Shown: positions 33,281-41,427 of the stretch, in pieces | Position numbering within the stretch: the first letter of the stretch is position 1 | Layout: each line of letters starts with the position of its first letter | DNA from: JAHRAW01 sp965243285 | GTDB taxonomy: Bacteria; Pseudomonadota; Gammaproteobacteria; Arenicellales; Poriferihabitantaceae | Direction: 5' to 3' | Assembly (NCBI GenBank): GCA_965243285.1 | Contig: OZ251537.1 | Coordinates: 310,001 to 374,000 of the forward strand | DNA: 64,000 nt | Notes under the pieces: generated by a model | What the model saw: the letters and a program-made list of their open reading frames with translations, nothing else | Database searches by the model: none | What the model was told of the DNA's origin: nothing | Position numbers and translations under genes: made by a program

Positions 33281-33961
33281 GCGACTATCGCCCGCACCAG
33301 CATCCTCGCAAAATATCGGGGGGGGATACTCATAATCTGACTACACATCTCACTAGGCGTAAAATCTCTCATGACTAAATACCTCTTGACATAACCGAAA
33401 CCACAAGACCAAAACCCACATGACCAAAACCGACCAACAACCACATAACCAAACCAAAACCGACCCAAAAACCATAAAAAAAGAAACGGTCACACAGCTA
33501 TATACCACAAAAATGCCACTATCTCGCAAAAGTCAACCACAATCATGCATGATTTCCACGATTCTAAACCTTCCCCCACGAGTTTTAAGTCGAATTATGC
33601 CACTTTTTCAATAAATCATGCCACTTTCATAGCATTTTGCAGAAAATTTCTGTTTTTGGCTTTTGGCTTTTGGCTTTTGGCTTTTGGCTTTGCTTTTGCC
33701 GTTGCTTTTCGCTTTCGCTTTCGCTTTTGCCTTTGCTTTCGCTTTCGCTTTTGCCTTTGCTTTTGCCTTTATCTTAGCGTGAATCAAAAAAAACAAAGTC
33801 AAAATCAACATCAACAGCAGAAGCAACATCAACAGCAGAAGCAACATCAACAGCCCCCCCACCTACCCCCTTAACGCTGCCCAGTAAGGTACAATCCGCC
33901 GATTCCTCCCACCTGCCATTTCCCCACCCGTTATTTTTTGCACCTAGCTCCCGCCACCTTA
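33281..33961. other. intergenic region between the giant gene and nadK, repeat-rich
   Basis: No convincing gene is seen. From about 33365 to 33475 there are degenerate units of the type CATGACCAAAACC. From 33650 to 33775 there are TTTTGGC and TTTCGCT repeats. From about 33797 to 33858 an 18-bp unit (AACATCAACAGCAGAAGC) is repeated about three times. A 31-codon frame overlaps the first ATG of the giant gene as ATGA, but it has no supporting features. No clear promoter was identified for either flanking gene. Confidence 0.6.
33640..33870. repeat. copy 1 of the dispersed TTTTGGC/AACAGC intergenic repeat family (no terminal repeats)
   Basis: Four perfect TTTTGGC units are followed by TTTCGC and TTTTGC variants, then the complementary-type tract AACATCAACAGC ending at a C-run. 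The order (T-rich tract, then A-rich AACAGC tract, then C-run) matches parts of the elements further right. The central stem-loop and the terminal inverted repeats are missing. Confidence 0.6.
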
Positions 33962-34825
33962 GTGAACATCAAAAAAGTCGGGTTGTTCGGTAAATTCAAC
34001 GACCGTGGGGTCGGGGATACGGTGCTGGAAATCAAAACCTTGCTGGCGCGGCGGGGCATCGATATCTTGCTTGGCGGCACTACTTCCGCGGCTATTGACG
34101 GCGACAGAATCGATGACCAAAACCGTCCCTGGGGCGAATTAATCGAACTCGCCATCGTGGTCGGCGGCGATGGCACCATGTTGAGCGCGGCGCGGGATTT
34201 AGCCGCGCACAACATCCCCACCATCGGCGTAAATCGCGGTCGGCTGGGTTTTTTGGCTGACATCGCGCAGCCAGATTTAGCAACCGGCATCGAAGCGGTG
34301 CTGCGCGGCCACTACCGCATCGAGCGCCGCGCCTTGTTAGATGCCGCGGTGCGTGCCGCCGACCGTCTCATCCATCGCGGTTGCGCGGTAAACGATGTGG
34401 TGCTCGCCAAGAGCAATTCCGGCCGCCTGATCGAGTTCGACATCCATGTGGATGGGCAATTTCTCAACCACACCCGCGCCGACGGCCTCATCATCGCCAC
34501 GCCCACCGGCTCCACCGCGTATTCGCTATCCGCCGGCGGGCCGATCATCTACCCCACCCTGCCGGTCATCAGCCTGTCGCCCATTTGCCCGCACACGCTG
34601 AGCAATCGCCCCATCGTGTTAGACCATCATTCCCGCCTCGACATCTCGTCTTTGGCGTTCGCCGAAACCCACGCCAACCTGGCGTTAGACGGCGTCATCG
34701 CCTGCGAACTCGCCGGCGGCGAGGTTATCACCGTGAGCAAAGCCGCGGCCTCGCTTGCCATGATTCGCATAAACGAACATAGCCACTTCGAAACCTTGCG
34801 TTCGAAATTGGGGTGGGGGGAATAA
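33962..34825 (+). CDS. nadK: NAD kinase
   Basis: It phosphorylates NAD to NADP with ATP in the cytoplasm. The 287-residue product matches the family along its whole length. The phosphate-binding GGDGT motif is near residues 68-72, followed by INRGxLGFL-like VNRGRLGFLAD, the NDVV segment, and the DGLIIATPTGSTAYSLSAGGP core (substrate and magnesium site). The C-terminal F-TLRSKLGW ending resembles E. coli NadK. I chose the GTG at 33962 because it aligns with the family N-terminus; an in-frame TTG at 33938 would add eight residues. No strong ribosome-binding site is seen for either start. recN follows on the same strand after about 165 bp, the usual order in gammaproteobacteria. Confidence 0.93.
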   Translation: MNIKKVGLFGKFNDRGVGDTVLEIKTLLARRGIDILLGGTTSAAIDGDRIDDQNRPWGELIELAIVVGGDGTMLSAARDLAAHNIPTIGVNRGRLGFLADIAQPDLATGIEAVLRGHYRIERRALLDAAVRAADRLIHRGCAVNDVVLAKSNSGRLIEFDIHVDGQFLNHTRADGLIIATPTGSTAYSLSAGGPIIYPTLPVISLSPICPHTLSNRPIVLDHHSRLDISSLAFAETHANLALDGVIACELAGGEVITVSKAAASLAMIRINEHSHFETLRSKLGWGE

Positions 34826-34991
34826 ACAAAAGCCGCCGCCGACATCAAAAATCGGCCGATTTAATCGATTGATTTAATCGCCAAAATTATCGCCAGGGTT
34901 TAATCGCTGACATTAATATGACTCCACCCATCACCCCCATGGTCGCCCTCTCACTTATCGAGATGTCGCGCTCACCATGCGCGCCGGGCCT

Positions 34992-37172
34992 ATGATCGAC
35001 TGGCTGGAAATCAATCAATTGGCTATCGCCGAGCGCATCGCGATGGAATTCGATGGCGGATTCACCACCGTGACCGGCGAAACCGGCTCCGGCAAGTCGC
35101 TTATCGTCGGCGCCGTGGGCATGTTGTTGGGCGACCGCAGCGATAATTCGGCGATCCGGCGCGGCCAAGAAAAAGCCGAGATTATCGGCGGATTCGCCGT
35201 GACAAAAGACCACCCAGCGCGGCGCTGGCTGCGCGAAAATGACTTAGACGGCGAGGCCGGCGAGTGCATTCTGCGGCGGGTGGTGAGGCGCGACAAGCCG
35301 AGCCGCGCCTACATCAACGGGCGCGCCGTCACGGCCTCGCAGTTGCGCGAATTGGGCCGCGAGTTGGTGGATATTCACGGCCAAAATGCCCACCATTCCC
35401 TGCTAAACCGCCGCGGCCAACTGGCGTTGCTGGATAACGCCGCCGGCAATGCCGAGCCGCTGGCGCAAATCAACTTAGCGTACGAAAAACTGGCCGCGGC
35501 GCGCCGCCACATCGCGCAATTGCAAGCGCGCGGCGACAGCGCCCGCGAACGCGCCGAATTGCTGCAATTCCAAACCGATGAACTGGCCACCTTAGACCCG
35601 CAAGCGGACGAATGGCCGCGGCTGGAAGCGCAACACAAGCGCATGCGCCACGCCCATGACTTGGCCGACGGGGCGCGCGCCGCCGCCGGGCGACTGACCG
35701 CAAGCGAGGGCGGCCAAGGCAGTGAGAGTGCGGCCGCGGTCAGCACCATGGTGGTGGAATGCTACGCGCAACTGCGGCCGTTGGCCGAATACGACTCGCG
35801 CATCGACCCCATCATCGCCATGTTGGAGGAGGCCGATGTGAACATAAACGAAGCCGCCGCCCAATTGCAGGCGTTAGGCGGCGAGGGCGCGTTAGACCCG
35901 GCCGAGGCCGCGGAACTCGAGGCGCGCTTTTCGCTGTATCACGATTTATCGCGCAAACATCGCCTGCTGCCGGGCTTGTTGGCGGCACGCTTGGAAGCCC
36001 TGCGCGCCGAACTCGACGCCGCGCAAAACCCCGAAGCGGAATTGCAGCACTGGCGGGAACAAGCCGACCACGCCCAAGCCGACTATGACCGCCTGGCGGA
36101 TAAAGTGAGCGCCAAACGCGCCGCCGCGGCGCCAAAATTGGCGAAACAGGTGAGCGCTTTGATGCAGGAATTGGGCATGGCGGGGGGGGTGTTTGAGATT
36201 CATTTGCTGCGGCATGGGGGGATGGGCGGCGGCGGCGGCTCGGCGGGTGATGGCGGCGGTGTGGGCGGCGCGGCGGGTGGCGGCGGTGTGGGCGACGGTG
36301 GGAATGTCGGCGGTGTGGGCGACGGTGGGAATGTCGGCGGTGGCGACGCGGATTCCGGCGGTGGCGACGCGGATTCCGGCGGTGGCGGCGCGAATTCCAG
36401 CGGTGGCGGCGCGAATTCCGGCGGCGCTGCGAGCAATGTCGGCCGTGGCGCGGCGGATTCCGGCGGTGGCGGCGCGAAAGGTGGCGTGGGCGACGGTGGC
36501 GGCGTGAATTCCGACGGTACTGACGCAAAAGGCGGCTCGGCGGATGGTGGCGGCGCGAATTCCGGCGGCGGCGGCGCGAATTCCAGCGGCGGCGGCGCGA
36601 ATTCCAGCAGCGGCGGCGCGAATTCCGGCGGTAGCGGCGCGAATTCCGGCGGCGGCGCGAATTTCGGCGGTGGCGCGAATTCCAGCGGCGGCGGCGCGAA
36701 TTCCGGCGGTGCCGCCCAAATTTCCCGGCACGGCAACGAAAGCGCGCAATTTATGGTCAGCGCCAACCCCGGCCTGCCAGTGCAGCCCATGAGCAAGGTC
36801 GCCTCCGGCGGCGAGTTATCCCGCCTCTCGCTGGCAATCAATGTGGCCATGGCGGCTGAAGCCCCCGCCTCGACGCTGATATTCGACGAAGTGGATGTGG
36901 GCATCGGCGGCAAAGTCGCCGCCATCGTCGGCGAAAAACTCCGCCGCCTGGGCGATTCCCGCCAAGTCATCTGCATCACCCACCTCTCCCAAGTCGCCGC
37001 CCGCGGCCACCATCACTGGTCGGTGGCCAAACAAACCGGCGCCCAAGCCAGCGTAACCGCCCGCCCCCTGGACCGCCAGCAACGCATCGAAGAAATCGCC
37101 CGCATGACCGCCGGCGCCGAACTCACCCCGCAATCCCTAGCGCACGCCGAAAGCCTGATGGAAGCGGAGTGA
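34992..37172 (+). CDS. recN: DNA repair ATPase RecN with a ~170-residue Gly-rich insertion
   Basis: RecN is an SMC-like protein acting in double-strand-break repair. The Walker A motif GETGSGKS is at residues 29-36. A coiled-coil region follows, then the C-terminal head with the signature KVASGGELSRLS, Walker B TLIFDEVDVGIGG and the ITHLSQVAA switch. The start at 34992 (MIDWLEIN) fits the family; an ATG at 34977 would add five residues. The product is about 726 residues against the usual ~550. The excess is a Gly/Asn/Ser/Ala block (GGGANS units) between FEIHLLRHGG and NESAQFMVSANPG, inside the head domain before the signature motif. The catalytic motifs are intact, so the protein is probably functional with a disordered loop. 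Confidence 0.92.
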   Translation: MIDWLEINQLAIAERIAMEFDGGFTTVTGETGSGKSLIVGAVGMLLGDRSDNSAIRRGQEKAEIIGGFAVTKDHPARRWLRENDLDGEAGECILRRVVRRDKPSRAYINGRAVTASQLRELGRELVDIHGQNAHHSLLNRRGQLALLDNAAGNAEPLAQINLAYEKLAAARRHIAQLQARGDSARERAELLQFQTDELATLDPQADEWPRLEAQHKRMRHAHDLADGARAAAGRLTASEGGQGSESAAAVSTMVVECYAQLRPLAEYDSRIDPIIAMLEEADVNINEAAAQLQALGGEGALDPAEAAELEARFSLYHDLSRKHRLLPGLLAARLEALRAELDAAQNPEAELQHWREQADHAQADYDRLADKVSAKRAAAAPKLAKQVSALMQELGMAGGVFEIHLLRHGGMGGGGGSAGDGGGVGGAAGGGGVGDGGNVGGVGDGGNVGGGDADSGGGDADSGGGGANSSGGGANSGGAASNVGRGAADSGGGGAKGGVGDGGGVNSDGTDAKGGSADGGGANSGGGGANSSGGGANSSSGGANSGGSGANSGGGANFGGGANSSGGGANSGGAAQISRHGNESAQFMVSANPGLPVQPMSKVASGGELSRLSLAINVAMAAEAPASTLIFDEVDVGIGGKVAAIVGEKLRRLGDSRQVICITHLSQVAARGHHHWSVAKQTGAQASVTARPLDRQQRIEEIARMTAGAELTPQSLAHAESLMEAE
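36213..36725 (+). repeat. GC-rich tandem repeat encoding the RecN insertion
   Basis: Units of 18 or 21 bp (GGCGGCGGCGCGAATTCC and variants with GATTCC) repeat for about 510 bp and stay in frame. They encode GGGANS, GGGDADS and similar units. Units diverge towards the left edge and are most uniform at 36540-36715, suggesting ongoing slippage expansion. The opposite strand is accidentally open, which creates long spurious frames. Confidence 0.85.
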
Positions 37173-37665
37173 CCGCCCGCCCCGCCCCCCCAAATCATAC
37201 CGAAATGACCATATTTCGACTAAAACCTAACAAACATCCCCCCCACCCCGCCGAAATAACAAAGAATCCCCTCAAATCAAGACCTATTTAGCCCAAACCA
37301 TAAATTTAGCCCAACCATAAATTTAGCCACCCGTCTAAATTTGGCTAAATATCCACCCAAATTAGCCACGGAGTGCGCTTGATTTTGGCTTTGGCTTTGG
37401 CTTTTGGCTTTTGCTTACTCCCCGCCCAGCGGGGGTTGAGAAAAACCCCAAACCCCAACATCACCCGTCCATCAGACTGCAGATTTAGATAAGCAATTCC
37501 CCCAAATCAAAAGGAATTATATGGTTGTTGCCCCAACAAAAAAACCGCTTGCATTACCCCAAAAACCCCATAAAAACCCTAACCTAAGCATACTTTTCGC
37601 CACGCTATAAAATCGGCGTGAAATAAGAATTGGGGCAACAATCATATAATTCCCAAATCAAAACC
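37173..37665. other. recN-argA intergenic region with repeat fragments
   Basis: Contents in order: short AAATTTAGCC repeats at about 37300-37370; a TTTGGC tract at 37383-37415; a GC hairpin (CCCCGC-CCA-GCGGGG, 37420-37434); a fragment of the dispersed element end (TGCAGATTTAGATA, near 37477); and a small inverted-repeat element at 37511-37654. No gene is seen. Confidence 0.6.
37511..37654. mobile_element. 144-bp miniature inverted-repeat element upstream of argA
   Basis: The ends (37511-37534 and 37631-37654) are inverted copies of 24 bp with one mismatch, beginning GGAATTATATGGTTG. The roughly 96-bp interior has no coding capacity. It contains a second small stem (CACGC ... GCGTG) near 37601-37620. 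Size, ends and position are those of a MITE. These ends differ from the ATTTATATATC ends of the other elements here, so it is a second family. No clear target duplication was identified. Confidence 0.7.
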
Positions 37666-38460
37666 ATGCCCCCCGCCCTCGACCGCGCCGCCCTACCCGC
37701 GCATCCGCGAACCATGGATGCCGCCCAGCCGACCACGAATCTGGCGGCCGAGGCGCGCGATGGCATGGCGATTCGGCGCGCGCGGTTGGCGGATGTGGAG
37801 GGTATCCATGCCTTGTTGCGGCATTTCAGCGAGCAAGGCGTGCTGCTGCCGCGCTCGCCGAGCGATTTGTACGCCAATTTCCGCGATTTTTGGGTGATTA
37901 CCGCCGCCGACAGCGCCGAGAGCGCCGCTTCTGGCGCGGATTCCGTCGATGTCGATGCCGATTCAGTCGCTCCCGCCGCAGATTCCGCCCATGCTACCCA
38001 TTTAGCCAATGTCGCCGCAGATTCCCCCCATTCCAGCGAAAATTCCGTCGATTCCACCCAACATTCCGTAGATGTCGCCAACAATCCCGCCAACTTCGCC
38101 CAACATTCCGTAAATTCCGCCAATCCCGCCGAAAATCCCACCGCCACCGAAGCCATCATCGCCTGCGGAGCGCTGCAAATATTCACCCGCGAATTGGGCG
38201 AGGTGCGGAGTTTGGCGGTGGCGCCGGGCTGCCGACAGCGCGGGTTGGGCGCGAGTTTGGTGCGCCGTATCGAAGCCGAGGCGCGCCAGCTCGGCCTCCG
38301 CCGCTTGATGGCGCTCACCTATGTGGTGGATTTTTTTGGCCACCTGGGCTTTGCCGTCGTGCCCATGAAGACGCTGCCGGAAAAAGTGTGGGGGGCGTGC
38401 ATCAACTGCCACAAATTTCGCCATTGCGATGAAATCGCGGTGCTCAAATACCTGCACTAA
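37666..38460 (+). CDS. argA: short-form N-acetylglutamate synthase (ArgA-type GNAT) with low-complexity insert
   Basis: It is a GNAT acetyltransferase of the short amino-acid N-acetyltransferase type, which uses acetyl-CoA to acetylate glutamate in arginine synthesis. The N-terminal segment AIRRARLADVEGIHALL and LLPRSPSDLYANFRDFWV, the acetyl-CoA loop VAPGCRQRGLGASL, and the C-terminal LPEKVWGACINCHKF-CDEIAVLKYL are all recognisable. About 80 residues rich in Ser, Ala, Asp and Asn are inserted between DFWVIT and AIIACGAL, where family members have a short turn. The start is uncertain: ATG 37666, 37714 or 37765. The last aligns best with the family, but its ribosome-binding site is weak. A TTG at 37630 lies in the mini-element and is unlikely. 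Confidence 0.8.
   Translation: MPPALDRAALPAHPRTMDAAQPTTNLAAEARDGMAIRRARLADVEGIHALLRHFSEQGVLLPRSPSDLYANFRDFWVITAADSAESAASGADSVDVDADSVAPAADSAHATHLANVAADSPHSSENSVDSTQHSVDVANNPANFAQHSVNSANPAENPTATEAIIACGALQIFTRELGEVRSLAVAPGCRQRGLGASLVRRIEAEARQLGLRRLMALTYVVDFFGHLGFAVVPMKTLPEKVWGACINCHKFRHCDEIAVLKYLH
37905..38150 (+). repeat. low-complexity expansion in argA
   Basis: Degenerate in-frame units around GATTCCGCC and CATTCCGTA encode Asp-Ser, His-Ser-Val and Asn-Pro-Ala stretches (for example STQHSVDVANNPANF). They fall between two conserved strands of the GNAT fold. The units are less uniform than those in recN. Confidence 0.7.
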
Positions 38461-38608
38461 CGCCTGCGCTGGCACCTGCACTGGCGCCAAACGAGCGCGC
38501 TACTAATCGCACGCCGAAAACGATGCGTACTATCGGGCCTAAACCGTTTCTTCCGTAGTTGGTCTCTGTGTATCAGCAGCCGGCCCGCCGCAGCGCTGCA
38601 ATGTTCTA

Positions 38609-38842
38609 TCATGCATACCTTAGCCGGCCTAGCCACGACTGCGCGGACTGCCCTAATGCGCCCGCTAATATCGCCGTCATACTCTCGTCCACCGACCGCC
38701 GGCCGTTGATGAGGTCATCCACAACCTCGATATGCACGCCCCTCTTTTTTGCCAGTTGGTTGTGCGTCCATTGGTAATAATCCAAAAAATCCTCTTGGAT
38801 TATCTCGCCAGGATGTCTGGTTACGTAATCTGGCTCTCGCAT
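38609..38842 (-). CDS. HigA-family antitoxin-like transcriptional regulator
   Basis: A 77-residue XRE-type helix-turn-helix protein. The opening HPGEIIQEDFLDYY and the pattern NQLAKKRGV...INGRRSVDESMTAILAGALGQSAQSWL are characteristic of HigA addiction-module antidotes, which bind their own promoter and neutralise HigB. The start is the ATG at 38842, preceded by TGAGGAAATTATT with a good GAGGA ribosome-binding site; an upstream in-frame TTG at 38860 overlaps that site. No HigB-like toxin frame is adjacent, so it is either orphaned or a stand-alone regulator. It interrupts the usual recN-bamE neighbourhood on the opposite strand. Confidence 0.78.
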   Translation of the reverse strand: MREPDYVTRHPGEIIQEDFLDYYQWTHNQLAKKRGVHIEVVDDLINGRRSVDESMTAILAGALGQSAQSWLGRLRYA

Positions 38843-38979
38843 AATAATTTCCTCAGTCAATAAGTTAATCTAAGGATGATAATGGGTAAATTCAACCTCC
38901 GCGAATTTACCCCCCCACCAGCCGCGCGCGCCTTAAAATCACCCCATAAACCCACCCCACCACCACTTTATTTCCACCG

Positions 38980-39318
38980 ATGAAATTACCCACCCCGGCG
39001 CGGCTTGCTGCGCGATTTTTGGCGTGCGCATTGCTCGCAGCCTGGCTGCACGGCTGTTATGTTTATCGCATCGACATCCAACAAGGCAATGAAATCAACG
39101 CCACCATGTTGGCTGAATTAACCCTCGGCATGAGCAAGCAGGAGGTGGTCAAAACCTTGGGCAGCCCGCTGGTAAACGACCCCTTCAACCACGACCGCTG
39201 GGATTATTATTTCTACCTGAAAAATGGCGACAGCGGCGACATCGAGCAGCAATCCGCCACCTTGTTGTTTACCGATGATGCCTTAAGCGACATCAAAAGT
39301 ACCTTTGATGGGGGGTGA
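38980..39318 (+). CDS. bamE: outer-membrane assembly lipoprotein BamE
   Basis: A small lipoprotein of the BAM complex that inserts beta-barrel proteins into the outer membrane. The signal peptide (FLACALLAAW) ends in a lipobox-like LHGC with Cys 26 as the expected lipidation site. The mature part shows the SmpA/OmlA pattern: YRIDIQQGN, LTLGMSKQEVVKTLGSPLVNDPF, then RWDYYFYLKNGD. The length of 112 residues is typical. The order nadK-recN-bamE is conserved in gammaproteobacteria, here with argA and a reverse-strand antitoxin between. Confidence 0.93.
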   Translation: MKLPTPARLAARFLACALLAAWLHGCYVYRIDIQQGNEINATMLAELTLGMSKQEVVKTLGSPLVNDPFNHDRWDYYFYLKNGDSGDIEQQSATLLFTDDALSDIKSTFDGG

Positions 39319-39510
39319 TGGCCGGCTGCTCGCCGGCGAGGTGAGCGGATTTATGCCCGCTTGCCGCGATTTTGTGGCCGTGGCGGGGCCGCCTTGCCTG
39401 GCGGCGGATTTATCGCCAAAGCGGCGATGCGATATCGGCCGGCGGATGGGCGACGGGGGTTGGCGCGAATTTAGGGCGGCGGCGCGGTGGCCGAGCCGTG
39501 CGCCGGTGCC

Positions 39511-40431
39511 TCACCCCCACACCTCAGTGCTCAAATAGCGCTCGCCGGTATCCGGCAAAATGGCTAACAATGTGGCCTCGCGATAGGCCGGTCGCGCCGC
39601 CAAGCAGAGCATGCCATGCACCGCGGCGCCGCTGGAAATTCCGCAGAAAATCCCCTCGCGGCGGGCTAAATCCCGCGTGCTTTGGTAGGCCTGCTCGGTG
39701 CTGACTTGCAGCACCTCGTCATAGGCGTTTTGGTCGAGGTTATCGGGGATAAAGCCCGGCGCGGTGCCCATGATTTTATGTTTACGGGCGATTCCTTGGG
39801 ACAAAATCGGCGAATCCGCCGGCTCGGTGGCGATGATTTTGAGCATCGGGTGTTTTTCGCGCAAATGAATGCCTAATCCGGTGAGGGTGCCGCCGGTGCC
39901 GGTGGCCAACACCACGGCGGTCAGGTCGGCGCCGAAATCATCCCAAATTTCAGCCGCGGTTTGCGCGTGCGCGGCCGGGTTGGAGGGGTTGGCGTGCTGG
40001 CCGACGAAAAAATACCCATGCGCCGCCGCCAGCCGTCGCGCCTCTTCGATGGCGCCGACGGTGCCCTTTTCCGCCGACGTTAAAATCACCTCGCCGCCAT
40101 AGGCGCGCAAAATTTGCCGCCGCTCGGCGCTCATATCTTCGGGCATGACGAACACCGCCCGATAGCCCTTGACCGCCGCCACCATGGCCAAACCGATGCC
40201 GGTATTGCCCGAAGTCGGCTCGATGATGACATCCCCGGCGCGCAACGCCCGGCGCGCCTCGGCGTCTTCGAGCATCCGCAGCGCCGGACGGTCTTTGACC
40301 GAGCCGCCGGGGTTTGCCGCCTCCACCTTCACCCACAACCGCCGGCCGCTATCGCCACCCAAGCGATTCAGGCGATTCAACCGCACCACCGGCGTACCGC
40401 CAATGGTCTGCAAAATATTGTCGTATTTCAT
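39511..40431 (-). CDS. cysK: cysteine synthase (O-acetylserine sulfhydrylase)
   Basis: A PLP enzyme making cysteine from O-acetylserine and sulfide in the cytoplasm. The PLP lysine lies in NPGGSVKDR (Lys 46). The asparagine loop is EPTSGNTGIGLA, the phosphate loop is ATGTGGTLTG, and the GISSG and LPDTGERYLST motifs follow. HKIMGTAPGFIP points to CysK rather than CysM. The start is the ATG at 40431, nine bases downstream of a GGAGG ribosome-binding site (40441-40445); a TTG at 40449 is upstream of that site and rejected. The 306-residue length is normal. mutM follows upstream on the same strand, about 50 bp away. Confidence 0.93.
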   Translation of the reverse strand: MKYDNILQTIGGTPVVRLNRLNRLGGDSGRRLWVKVEAANPGGSVKDRPALRMLEDAEARRALRAGDVIIEPTSGNTGIGLAMVAAVKGYRAVFVMPEDMSAERRQILRAYGGEVILTSAEKGTVGAIEEARRLAAAHGYFFVGQHANPSNPAAHAQTAAEIWDDFGADLTAVVLATGTGGTLTGLGIHLREKHPMLKIIATEPADSPILSQGIARKHKIMGTAPGFIPDNLDQNAYDEVLQVSTEQAYQSTRDLARREGIFCGISSGAAVHGMLCLAARPAYREATLLAILPDTGERYLSTEVWG

Positions 40432-40480
40432 GCCCTCTTGCCTCCGCAATTAGCCGATGGCCATGATAGCAAATCCGCCC

Positions 40481-41356
40481 TCAGCGCTGGCAGCGCGCGC
40501 AATAAAAGGTCGAGCGCTGGGCGATGATGCAACTGCGGATGCGCCCGTCGCAACGGTGGCATGGCAGATTAGCGCGGCCGTAAACATGGAGTTGTTGCTT
40601 GAAATAACCGAGCTCGCCATGGGCGCCGGTGAAATCGCGCAATGTGGAGCCGCCAGCGGCGATGGCTTCGGTTAGAATTTTTCGCACCGAATCGGTCAGG
40701 CGCTGGCAGCGCGCCGCGGAAATTCGGCCGCAACTGCGCAGCGGGTGGATGCCGGCATGGAACAACGCTTCCGATGCATAAATATTGCCCACGCCGACCA
40801 CCACGGCGCCCGCCATCAACAAACTTTTGATGGCAATCCGGCGCGACTGCGCGGCGCGGCGCAAATACGCGCCATCGAAGCCGGCCGCCAGCGGCTCCAC
40901 GCCCAACGATAAGATGCGCGGGTGTTGCATCGGGTCGCCGGCGCACCACAGCAAACAGCCGAAGCGCCGCGGGTCGCGATAGCGCACGATGTCGCCGCGC
41001 TGATTGAGTAAATCATAGTGATCATGCCAATAGCGCCCATCGGCGCTTCCGGGGGCGGCGCTTCCGGGGGCAGCGCTTCCGGGGGCGGCGCTTTCGGGGG
41101 CGGCGCTTTTGGGCAACACGCGAAACGAGCCCGACATACCCAAATGCATCAGCAGCGCGCCGCTATCGAGCTGCGCGATGAGGTATTTGCCGCGTCGATA
41201 CATCCCGGTCACCCGCCGACCGCGCAGCCGCCCCTCAAGCCCCGGCGGAATCGGCCACCGCAACCGCCGCTCGCGCACCACCAGCCGAATCGCCGCCCCC
41301 AACAAATACGGCCGAATACCGCTCAGGGTGGTCTCCACTTCGGGCAATTCGGGCAT
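40481..41356 (-). CDS. mutM: formamidopyrimidine-DNA glycosylase (Fpg)
   Basis: A base-excision repair glycosylase/AP lyase that removes 8-oxoguanine. The N-terminal PELPEVETT supplies the catalytic proline (Pro 2) and Glu 3; Lys 57 is in RRGKYLI. The helix-two-turn-helix GVGNIYASEALF and the C-terminal zinc finger (CHRC ... CARC) are complete. It is 291 residues against the usual ~270, because of a SAAPG repeat block at residues 84-105 in the loop after SFRVLP. That block sits in a surface loop of the N-terminal domain, so function is probably kept. Confidence 0.94.
   Translation of the reverse strand: MPELPEVETTLSGIRPYLLGAAIRLVVRERRLRWPIPPGLEGRLRGRRVTGMYRRGKYLIAQLDSGALLMHLGMSGSFRVLPKSAAPESAAPGSAAPGSAAPGSADGRYWHDHYDLLNQRGDIVRYRDPRRFGCLLWCAGDPMQHPRILSLGVEPLAAGFDGAYLRRAAQSRRIAIKSLLMAGAVVVGVGNIYASEALFHAGIHPLRSCGRISAARCQRLTDSVRKILTEAIAAGGSTLRDFTGAHGELGYFKQQLHVYGRANLPCHRCDGRIRSCIIAQRSTFYCARCQR
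41042..41107 (-). repeat. 15-bp tandem repeat in mutM
   Basis: The unit GCGCTTCCGGGGGCG (plus strand) is present in about four copies with slight variation. It encodes SAAPG on the mutM strand and preserves the frame. Confidence 0.85.
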
Positions 41357-41374
41357 GGCGGATGGTGATGGTGA

Positions 41375-41427
41375 TGGTTTTGGGTTTGGGTTTGGGTTTG
41401 GGTTTGGGTTTGGGTTGGGTTGGGTTG
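41375..41427. repeat. GGGTTT/GGGTT tandem repeat next to mutM
   Basis: Five or so copies of TTTGGG and three of TTGGG give closely spaced G-triplets on the plus strand. This could fold as a G-quadruplex in DNA. It lies within 20-70 bp upstream of the mutM start, that is, in its probable promoter or leader region. Confidence 0.8.

Noticed and set aside
33545..33874. Frames encoding FxF/KAKAKA repeats in the giant gene-nadK gap
   Set aside because: They translate TTTTGGC-type repeats and lack ribosome-binding sites.
35812..36979. Long minus-strand frames (up to 267 codons) opposite the recN insert
   Set aside because: They consist of translated tandem repeats (RRHRR, AAGIRAA, PPEFAPPP) and extend only where recN has its repetitive insert or high GC. 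recN itself is well supported.
38559..38777. Plus-strand frame opposite the HigA-like gene
   Set aside because: The minus-strand gene has a clear family match and a good ribosome-binding site. This frame has neither.
39305..39538. A 77-codon plus-strand frame after bamE
   Set aside because: It overlaps the end of bamE and the 3' end of cysK, has no family similarity and no ribosome-binding site.
41375..41427. G3T3 array as a true telomere or chromosome end
   Set aside because: It is short, internal, flanked by genes on both sides and part of a repeat element that occurs elsewhere without it.
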